Source: Holothuria scabra
Taxonomy: Eukaryota; Echinodermata; Holothuroidea; Aspidochirotida; Holothuriidae
Reading direction: 5' to 3'
DNA: 64,000 bases
Assembly: GCA_037179385.1 (NCBI GenBank)
Contig: CM074190.1
Span: forward strand, 7,764,284 to 7,828,283
The position numbers and the translations under genes are program-made. This document shows, one piece after another, positions 57,501 to 64,000 of the stretch. The notes under the pieces were generated by a model. That model ran no database searches. It was not told the origin of the DNA and saw only the letters and a list, made by a program, of their open reading frames with translations. Numbering within the stretch: position 1 is the first letter of the stretch; each line of letters opens with the position of its first letter.

Positions 57501-60500
57501 GATCAAATTTGTTATTCTTTGAAAGGCCAGTTCAGATGGGAAAACCGTAGATTGCTCTTGGATGAAAAACCCACCTTACTTTGACCCGGCCAGGAATCGA
57601 ACTCCAGACCTTCCGGTTGCTAAGCTTCATCGCCTCAAATGCCACTCGGCCATAGCACCGGTTTTTATCTTTAAATCTTTCAATCAATCGACTCAGCTGT
57701 TGTAACATTAGGCATGTTTAAAGGACATATTCATATCTTTTCCATTTCATTAAACTATGTGAACCTACATTAAATCGTTTGGTAGTTCGACATCTTTTTT
57801 CATCGGATCTGTAATCTCATCGACTTTCACAAGATGAATGTGAGCTCCAGCCATCTGACTGATAACAATATTGCAATTGCAAGGAAATTTGTCTGTTTCC
57901 TGCGGAGAAACACATTTGCATAATATATTATAATACCATATCTAACACTAATTTAATGCATTTAAAAATCTGTAGTTTTGAATTGTACTTACAGATAGAG
58001 GGCAGCGAAAGGATTTTCAATAACGCTATTTATGTTTTGCGAAGAAAGCGATTTCGGTAATTTGTTACCGCATGGAAATTGCAGGACACAACCGAACTTG
58101 GTATGGTGCACTGCCTTCAAGGATTTTGGAGCAATTTAACTGAACAAAAATACTTGTATAGTCCTTCTTTACTACCGATTCAAAGGCGATTAATGGTACA
58201 ATGCACAACGCTGAACTGCACTTTAGATAAATCCTTTTAGTAGGGATAGATTATGAAAGAAGGAAGATTCTTCGAAATCGTAAAGTAAACTCAACGTTTT
58301 GAACATGTCAGTGCCTGTTGGTTTGAAAACCCTGGGATAGATGCTCTTGCACTGAACCACGCTACAAAATCAGATAATGCAAGGAATTAAAATTACAAAC
58401 ATTTTATTAAAATTATTTTTAAAAGATTCGTAGGGCTTTTAGTTCGACTCAACAGTCAGCAACCATTACACGCAACTAACTTCAGTTGGTCAAATGACCA
58501 TTACTTGGAATCACGACAAGCTTTGTCAAAGCGTTGTTATAGTTGCAGTCAAAATATGGTATGAAATTTTTGACAATAGATCAACTGTTGGTGAGTTAGA
58601 AGATAACGTTAGCCTTCATTGTGACTATCATGAACGATGGCATGAGGGTTTTGTTGTAGTTAAACTGTTAAATGGACTGAGTAGACAAGCTGCACACACC
58701 AGCGTTGGCCACAGAAGAAACATGTGAGGTGAGGTGAAGTGAGGTGGGGTGAGGTGAGGTGAGGTTAGATTAGGTGATGGAGTTTTACGGCCCACTTTCC
58801 AACCAATTGGTTCAAGTCGAGCAAGCCACGTCGTTTTTTCCAGTTGTGGCACACTGGTTTGTTTTCCCTACTCCATTGTTTATGCTCTGCACCAGGCACA
58901 ATGGGAGTAGGCGGTCCACTACTAGTCTATTAAACAGTTAAAGTAATGTTTTTGTCATGGTCTTTTCAGTCGGCAAATAGCTTCTAAAATCCATAGCGAG
59001 ATTACCCTCTCATGTGCAATTACACAAAAAGGATGACTTTCATTTTTTAATCTATCTAATCAAATTTTCCGAAATGGTAAAAATTATGTTTAAGATCATT
59101 TTTGAACGTATGCTGTTTAAGAGTTCTAAAGGTTCTTAGTTGGTTTCATCATGTACCATACACTTTTTGCAGATTGGCAGGAGAACTAAATCTTTCCATA
59201 AACGTCTTATAAATTTCTTTTCCTATTTATTTATTTTCTTCTGTGAAGTTTTATCTTGTTAACACGAATTCGATTAATTTGAATATTTCCTTTCGAAAAA
59301 TGTAATTTTTGCTTTGTCCAAACGTTATGCCTATAACATTATTCGTATTTCATTATATGCTTGTAATAGTTTTTTATTTTTCGTTATTTACTGATAGGCC
59401 TATAATAGGGAAATTTCAATTTTACAAGTTTTACTTCTGACTTTTGACGTCATCAGTTACGCACATACAAGTTTGCTTGTTCATGCACCTACGTAATAAA
59501 TTTTGAACTTGGCTTGTCTTATTGTTTAGGTTTTCCCGACGTACGATTGATCAAAAACGTGTCACGTTTCATCTACACACGCCTTTTACACACAGTTCCA
59601 CATTTCAAATGACATCTCATCTCCTTATGGGTTACATGTTATAGATGAGATCAAAGGCGTACGAGGCGGGTGCAGCGGGGGGGGGGGGGTGGAGTGGGAA
59701 TCGCCCTCCCAATTCGGGCAAGAGCAGTTGACCTTTTCGGACAAAACATGATAAACGGTGACATTGTGTGGGCAAAAAATGCTCTTGCCCCCTCATGAAA
59801 AATTATCCCAGTACGCATATGGATGATAAAATAATAAAAGGTATTGTATCCGATTCTACATTACGGAGAAGTTACAAGCTTACGGTGTATTGTACAAGAT
59901 GAACATGGAATCCGAGTTCCTTTCCGGCAACTGCAACAGTACGACAGTAGTTGGATCCCGATGAGCCAACAGCTATCAAAGTTGAGCAATTCTTATCCAA
60001 AGCATCAGCCAAATGAAACTCTAACTTCCGAATCTGCATTATAAACAAATGATGTTATGCATTTATTCAACGTCCGGTTGACTTTGCCGGCATTAATGGA
60101 GAAGCACCGGTTTGGGGAGAATATAACCCCTCTACTTTTTTACAAGGAGGGTACGATACAATTACATCCTCCTCGTTTTTATGTCCAACCAGGGAGTTGT
60201 ACAACTCCCTGGTCCAACAACCCCAAAATAATAAACAGGGATATTATGGACACCATAGACACCACACAGAAAACGAAGGACTTCGACGGGAGACACAAAG
60301 ACTGAAAGAGGAGAAAATGTGTGGAGAATTATTCTAGGTTTTCTAAGACTTTAAAACGATCCATTAGCTGAAACCCTCAAAAGTGGAGGTCAGTAGGGGT
60401 CAGTGAACATGATGAACTAGAACGCAAATCTCTAGGCCCGTGACCGGCTCGACTCGAACCAATAGGTTGGAGACTGGGCCGTAAACTGCATCTAACTCCT

Positions 60501-63007
60501 ATCCCAACCTTTGACAAGAAATCTCAGCCATTGTTTACAGGAAGTTTAGACGCCTAATTTAATTGCTACCCGCTAGTCTAGAATTTAGGATTGTAGCATT
60601 CTTACTTTTGTGATTATTATCGCATCAAACAATAATTTGACAACAATAGCGTATGTAAAATACCGTATTATCGTATTATATACTTTTCCGTTACATTAAC
60701 GCGTGCAATAACATTGAAGACATTGCATAATGTCACATCTTTTTATATACAGTGTCACTGAGATCCCTACGCTCAGAAAAACTGAGCAAATTATACCATC
60801 CAAAATAAATCAATCTGCGGACATTTTGAGAATCATCGGCTCTATCAAGATAACAAAAAGTATGCGGTGATTGCATCCACAAAACAGCATACCTTGTGAC
60901 CCGAAAGCGTACTTCCAGTGAGATCGTCCCTTTTTATATAAATCTCAAAGTCATTTGGTATATCGGGTAGGCACCATCTCTGAATAGGTGTGCATTTCTG
61001 ACAGAGCTGTTGATCAGAAAATAAAATAAAAAACGCATTAATACGTGTGGAGAATTGATGAAGTCGACACTAACTGACATAACATTAAAATATGTAGCCA
61101 AAGATCTAATGAATTTTTCAGGTTGATCAAACCAGGGAATTCGTCCGGTGGTAGCAATGCTACTATCCTCTCATTGTGACCAAGTTTCAACAGTTTTTTA
61201 TACATTGTTTTCAACCCAAAGTTTAACTTCTTTGAAAAGTGTGTGATGTTTTAAACATCTAAAACTATCCCAACGAAATAACGATATGACAAAATGTCAT
61301 GCACGATGACTTCAAAATTTGTGAATGACCTATCTCAAATGTTTCTGCGGAATTTTAATGTCATTCTGAAGTTAGTCTTGTGTTTAAAACGATGGTAGTT
61401 CTCGTTTTGCATTAAGTTTTTGCATGCTCTACAGTTCTAAAATTTATCAAGAGCGTCCCCATTAAAAAATTCGTTCGTGAACAAGTGAACCTCCGGTCTA
61501 GACAGTCCAGTGAGCGAGCCCCGCCATTATTTTATGAAGTGAGATAGATAAATAAAAATTGTCTGAAATTTATCCTCATCCAGACAAAAGCTCAGTTTAT
61601 TGCTACAGGGTGGGTGAAAAAATTCAATGTATAGAATCGATTCTGCCTAAGTACAGTTCATGCTGTGAAATATAAGTTTTGATGCTCTTTATTTTTAAAA
61701 TAAGCTGTTAATCAAAGAGTGTGTCAATTGAGAATTTCGGTGAACCCCTTTCAGAATTGTAGACTGGGGTGAGAGGATTGGTCCTTTAATTGGCGGCTTC
61801 TCCCCCATAAAACTAAGAGTGCTGACATATATATCGGTAAAAGGCGCAGTAACTTTCAGCAAAACAAAGAATTACAAAAACTGTAATTTGAGTAGTAAAA
61901 CAATGGCACCACAAATTATTGGACAATAAACCTATTTTAATTGGGTAAACTAACTTCAACATTTTATATCTCAGCTCAGGAATGTCCTATAAAAATGGTG
62001 GTTGGATTTTTGAATTCAGTTCTCATTCTCTGTAATATATACATATTTGAAATTAACACTTGAGATACATTGCCGGGTAGCATGCACGTATTTATGTTAC
62101 AATGCTTCCATTTAGCATGGTTGACCCAATTTTAGGCCTACCACCAACCATTCAGTTTGCTTAAACCTTAAAGGAAGCTTTGTGAATTGAAAAAAAGAAA
62201 AGGAATGTATAATGTATATGCCATATAGTACAAACCCACTGCTATGTGTTATTCAAGTTGTAGTTCACCATATCGGTGATGTCAGCAATCAGGGCGGTAC
62301 GTACAGTCAAACATTAAGAAAGTTTAAGGTGAAAAAGAGCCTTTTTTAAAATTAAACAATAATGTATGTTTTCAGGTCGTTCGATCCGTTGAAATTTTGA
62401 ACGTCCTATTAAACATTTCTTTGACTGATACATCTCATTCATAGAAATCCATAATTTGTATTCCATTCATAGCAAATCCATTTGCTTTCATTAGATATTA
62501 CCAAGTCTTGTAATAAATTTCATGAGGGATTATCACAAATTTGTCTCCTTTAAAAGTAATTTCTTCCTGGACAGTATACAAAAGGTGAACAACTCGGTTC
62601 ATATTCTTTAAGCCAATCTTTTCCTGTTAATTATCAAATTTAATCCTCTTGATACATGAACTTGGGCAAGAGTGATAAGGCAATGGTTTGTTTGATTTCC
62701 CCTGTACGGACGACACCAAAAATTCACAAGTGAGGTTTTCCACTTTCCTAACGGAGTTGTTGACATTACGATTCTTTTCCACTTAACGCTGGAATCTATC
62801 AATCAAAAAAGAATACTTAAAACAGTAATCTTGTATTGAGATTGCAAACTTCCTTACATCAATCTTCGAAGAAGGTATTCCTTTTAGCTTCTCTGCCCAT
62901 TTTGGCGGTTTATATGGATAGACCCGTCCTTTTGCGTTACTTCTCATTGATACCAGATGATCATCGCTTACGGAATAGGGCACTTGTCTTACAAACAGCT
63001 CCTCCAT
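51509..63007 (-). CDS. ACC deaminase / D-cysteine desulfhydrase-like PLP enzyme, 8 exons found
   Basis: Minus-strand exons are 63007-62858, 61006-60893, 60033-59884, 57899-57769, 56522-56420, 55592-55492, 52479-52301 and 51675-51535. All junctions are GT/AG and all phases match, giving 356 residues plus one base. Family landmarks: CTPIQRW and IYIKRDDLTG (56-81), the PLP lysine K88 in SGHK, IRKLEF (89-94), SGSNYCR (113-119), LPINPGS (191-197), CGSTSAT (229-235), KYG (Y301) and LDPVYTGK (323-330). Known relatives deaminate ACC or break D-cysteine into pyruvate, ammonia and sulfide. They usually read GNK, SNH, GGSN and GSGGT at the changed sites, so activity here is uncertain. The expected end (TGG ... 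LFDG) was not found: either a terminal exon lies further downstream, or the frame reads through the last donor to a TAA at 51509-51511. No mitochondrial targeting sequence is evident. Confidence 0.85.
51535..51675 (-). CDS. PLP-enzyme gene exon 8 (residues 311-356 plus one base)
   Basis: The acceptor TTTGCTTTAG|AT completes Asp310. It encodes LSAASTGIFLDPVYTGKTAN, then SFKGNKILFYNS. DPVYTGK carries the second conserved active-site tyrosine. A good donor, TCAG|GTGAGC, follows. Reading through instead gives GERLNFRE and a TAA at 51509-51511 that overlaps an AATAAA (51508-51513, minus). Confidence 0.88.
51787..51872 (+). mobile_element. SINE body fragment in intron 7
   Basis: It contains GCCACAACTGGAATAAAGGC, GATCGACTTGAACCAATTGG and GGGAACTGGGTTGG, matching the body of the SINE at 39300-39540 in reverse orientation. 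Confidence 0.6.
52301..52479 (-). CDS. PLP-enzyme gene exon 7 (residues 251-309 plus one base)
   Basis: The acceptor ACGATAG|G gives AG+G = Arg250; the donor GTAG|GTAAGG leaves one base. It encodes LHGLSVRNSKEEYEVIIMNL ... EEEARNPKYGKFYAEHV. The KYG tyrosine (Y301) corresponds to an active-site Tyr in relatives. The frame continues about 40 codons beyond the donor, but those codons lack family resemblance. Confidence 0.88.
52540..54380. other. Intron 6 sequence, no gene recognised
   Basis: AT-rich intron of the minus-strand enzyme gene. Near 53030-53100 there is an R3-family remnant (TTTGGGGTGAGAGCTCTTGC, CCTTTAA). About 53488-53515 resembles about 1214-1245. The 129-codon minus-strand frame at 53420-53809 has no family match. 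Confidence 0.4.
54383..54771. mobile_element. Palindromic element built of GAGTGAAATTCACTC-like repeats
   Basis: The ends are inverted repeats of about 75-90 bases (GGGAGGTGTTATCTACACTC on the left, GAGTGTAATAACCACTCCC on the right). Between them AAGAGTGA/TCACTCTT words recur every 15-20 bases. GTTTCAT occurs just outside both ends and may be part of a target duplication. It lies in an intron and is non-coding. Confidence 0.75.
55492..55592 (-). CDS. PLP-enzyme gene exon 6 (residues 217-249 plus two bases)
   Basis: The acceptor CTATAAG|GGA is phase 0. The donor CTAAG|GTAAAA leaves AG, completed to Arg250. It encodes DLVLTCGSTSATVAFIIGNY and MNGSKL. The loop that normally holds the PLP phosphate (GSGGT) reads GSTSAT. 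Confidence 0.88.
56190..56385 (+). repeat. Dispersed repeat, second copy of 1660-1860
   Basis: Shares GGCCATTAGT-GGGTCCATC, CCATGATACAGG and GCAAAG-TTGAAAGAT blocks, in the same order. It lies in the intron just downstream of exon 5 on the minus strand. Confidence 0.45.
56420..56522 (-). CDS. PLP-enzyme gene exon 5 (residues 183-216)
   Basis: The acceptor TGAATGAAAG|G completes Met182; the donor CAG|GTAATA is phase 0. It encodes KKSAYMLPINPGSEGDTGIY, then AYIDTFQELVNQ. Relatives have Y-L-I-P-V-G-G-S-N here. Confidence 0.88.
56750..57412 (+). repeat. Repeat-derived intronic block with a long chance ORF (includes R4 copy 3)
   Basis: 56824-56972 matches repeat R4 (CTTTTCCATCCTGGCGTTC, CAACAATTGTTACTAAGATG). 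Two degenerate copies of a roughly 150-base unit follow (ATGTTGCGGCAGCTCAACG near 56973, ATGTTGCAGCAGCCCAATA near 57130), plus an exact tandem 21-mer CAAAGTCGCGATCTTCCTCA near 57070-57111. Together they keep a 220-codon frame open, but it has no recognisable domain and lies inside intron 4 of the opposite-strand gene. I do not call it a gene. Confidence 0.5.
57582..57661 (-). pseudogene. tRNA-like sequence (Ser/Leu-type), probably a SINE head
   Basis: On the minus strand it reads GCTATGGCCGAGTGGC (A-box-like), then GGCGATGAAGCTTAGC, and GGAGTTCGATTCCTGG (B-box-like). TGGCCGAGTGG is typical of class II (Ser/Leu) tRNAs. The acceptor and anticodon stems do not pair cleanly, so it is a pseudo-tRNA or the head of a SINE whose body would be 57410-57581. 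Confidence 0.5.
57769..57899 (-). CDS. PLP-enzyme gene exon 4 (residues 139-181 plus two bases)
   Basis: The acceptor CTCCGCAG|GAA is phase 0. The donor AAT|GTAGGT leaves two bases (AT) that combine with G from exon 5 to make Met182. It encodes CNCNIVISQMAGAHIHLVK, matching the GNLLLDRMVGA-type helix of relatives. Confidence 0.85.
58728..58772 (+). repeat. (GGTGA)n microsatellite
   Basis: About eight imperfect GAGGT/GGTGA units, directly next to a SINE fragment, as often seen at SINE tails. Confidence 0.8.
58775..58905 (-). mobile_element. SINE body fragment in intron 3
   Basis: On the plus strand it reads GAGTTTTACGGCCCACTTTC, CAATTGGTTCAAGTCGAGC and TTTTTTCCAGTTGTGGC, collinear with 39313-39410. 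The tRNA head is lost. Confidence 0.65.
58906..59883. other. Intron 3 sequence with a G-run
   Basis: There is no exon. A GGGG run lies at 59678-59689, followed by a region with CAAGAGCA and the near-mirror TGCTCTTGCCCC (59710-59795), partly like 30990-31075. The element type was not identified. Confidence 0.4.
59884..60033 (-). CDS. PLP-enzyme gene exon 3 (residues 89-138)
   Basis: The acceptor TAATGCAG|ATT and donor ACC|GTAAGC are phase 0. It encodes IRKLEFHLADALDKNC, then SSGSNYCRTVAVAGKELGF. This aligns with the family's GGIQSNHCRATA segment, with Ser-Asn kept and His replaced by Tyr. Confidence 0.9.
60433..60500 (+). mobile_element. SINE body fragment in intron 2
   Basis: It contains CCGGCTCGACTCGAACCAAT and AGGTTGGAGACTGGGCCGTA, matching the 3' body of the SINE family. 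Confidence 0.6.
60893..61006 (-). CDS. PLP-enzyme gene exon 2 (residues 51-88)
   Basis: The acceptor ATCAACAG|CTC and donor AAG|GTATGC are both phase 0. It encodes CTPIQRWCLPDIPNDFE and IKRDDLTGSTLSGHK. The last codon is the PLP-binding lysine; the preceding residue is His where relatives have Asn. Confidence 0.9.
61560..61789. mobile_element. R3-family MITE copy in intron 1
   Basis: It contains TCTGAAATTTATCCTCATCC, TACAGTTCATGCTGTGAAAT, TTAATCAAAGAG, TTGAGAATTTCGGTGAACCC and an end GGATTGGTCCTTTAA (TTAA at 61786-61789). Confidence 0.55.
61790..62857. other. Intron 1 remainder, nothing recognised
   Basis: AT-rich intronic DNA between exons 1 and 2 of the enzyme gene. The small minus-strand frame at 62608-62802 is not supported as an exon, since exon 1 splices in phase to exon 2. 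Confidence 0.4.
62858..63007 (-). CDS. PLP-enzyme gene exon 1 (residues 1-50)
   Basis: It starts at ATG (63005-63007) and encodes MEELFVRQVPY ... YKPPKWAEKLKGIPSSKID. The PP-W-A-x-x-L ... PSSKI pattern is typical of the N-terminus of animal relatives. The donor is GAT|GTAAGG, phase 0. The overlapping plus-strand frame at 62836-63297 is a shadow. Confidence 0.85.
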
Positions 63008-64000
63008 ATCAACTTTTAAAGATGTATAGGCTGTTGAATAAAAATATATATTTTAAGAAGGAAGAGATCCATTTTTCTAGTTTTAGTATTACACAAAAAT
63101 TTATCAAGACTCATCAGGCTGTTTGGAGAGCAGGTTATGGGCGACTTCAGAAATTTTTACAGTCAGTGCATCTTAGAAATGCTGTACATAAACCTTCAAG
63201 GCAGCTGTCCGCTTATACAAAATCTCAAATTTTCACAATAACATTAGCATCCTTGCAAAGGATTGACATTTTCAACCGTAACTTATCGATATCTTGAGTA
63301 AGGGCTCAAGCTGTCTGATAATAGCTTTCAATTTATTATTAGTTGAATGGATGTAGATTGATAAACAAATGCATGAGCCAGGTAATCGATTGACGTTATT
63401 TTTCGCTTTAATTGGCAATTCAGCTGATTGCTGTTCATACTCATCCCTATTTACAGTATTTTAGCAGGTAGTCGCCCAACTTTCTAACTATAGGCCTATA
63501 CGAAGATGTAAATACCGGCTGCGTATAAGATCGCCCACCATCTTTACTTTTTTAAACATTAATGCAAGTTGATCAGAAGGTAAGTGGACATGGCAATCAA
63601 AAATTAATTCACATCTGCTGTAGCATGCTCAAATACCATTCGGTCAGCGGACACCCAAGCATACAGCCACGGGGATGAAGCATAAAACATACTAAATCAT
63701 CCTAAAAAAAACCTCTCAATGTTGTTTCTTTAGAAGTTCTTTAAATTTCACACCATTTTGCACATAGATTCCTTAACAAAAGCACGAGTCTGTGAAATCT
63801 CTACCGATTAATTTGCACTCAAATGGACGATTATTCTGGCTACCAACCAAAGGAGCACTAAACTCATGCTGCCTAGGACTCTAAAAACGAAAATTAAGCC
63901 ACTGACATTCACATCATACCATATTTAAAAACCAGGTGGGGAAAGATTAAATATATTCAAATATATTTAAATATATGCAGGGCCCCAAGATATATTTTCA
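63008..64000. other. Upstream region of the PLP-enzyme gene
   Basis: This would contain the 5' UTR and promoter on the minus strand. I see no clear TATA box or other decisive element. The plus-strand frame over 62836-63297 overlaps exon 1 and is not recognised. Confidence 0.35.

Noticed and set aside
62836..63297. 153-codon plus-strand open frame
   Set aside because: It overlaps exon 1 of the minus-strand enzyme gene, whose splice phases and family motifs are clear. The plus-strand product has no recognisable domain.

Overview
This is AT-rich eukaryotic DNA from an animal. The evidence is spliceosomal introns with GT/AG ends, AATAAA signals, sparse coding sequence and heavy loading with transposable elements. 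The intronless Ig-type receptor, the LINE repertoire, tRNA-derived SINEs and a metazoan ACC-deaminase/D-cysteine-desulfhydrase-like gene fit a marine invertebrate deuterostome. A sea cucumber or other echinoderm is my best guess, but the sequence does not prove it.

Three host genes can be supported. (1) A 1160-residue single-exon coding region at 22159-25641 (+), preceded by a splice acceptor, encodes an acidic, low-complexity intracellular protein of no recognised family. (2) An apparently intronless type I membrane protein at 34834-35988 (+) has a signal peptide, three Ig-like modules, one transmembrane helix and a 33-residue tail ending in NPVYGT. (3) A minus-strand gene of at least eight exons (63007 down to 51535, possibly ending at 51509) encodes a PLP-dependent fold-type II enzyme of the ACC deaminase/D-cysteine desulfhydrase family. 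I assembled it exon by exon, and all splice phases agree. It keeps the PLP lysine and two active-site tyrosines, but several otherwise invariant motifs are changed.

The rest is mostly mobile DNA. 1-8200 holds small inverted-repeat elements, a dispersed repeat (R4) and a large foldback (about 4725-7323) split by a 1.66 kb insertion with a 12-bp target duplication; that insertion carries its own TIR element (5222-6280). 8700-15750 holds two decayed LINEs and a 2 kb foldback, the second LINE and the foldback lying between matching 32-bp inverted repeats. 15997-21098 is a nested stack: a hAT-like element carries two small MITEs and a 3.2 kb repeat (R1), which itself contains a TTAA-flanked element (R2). 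26638-29974 is a second R1 copy in the same orientation, so the 1160-residue gene sits between direct repeats. 31560-34120 is a decayed LINE split by an intact-ended non-autonomous hAT (32385-33999) with a perfect 8-bp target duplication. 36961-38270 is a third decayed LINE preceded by a 13-unit 28-bp minisatellite that grew out of its own reverse-transcriptase motif. 38800-51000 has minisatellites, microsatellites, a tRNA-Glu-type SINE, a third R2 copy and old hAT pieces, with no convincing gene. 51500-64000 is the enzyme gene, its introns filled with SINE, MITE and foldback copies.

The genes do not form an operon-like unit and no shared pathway is evident. Exon boundaries and repeat ends were read by eye. 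Family assignments rest on remembered motifs and no database was searched.
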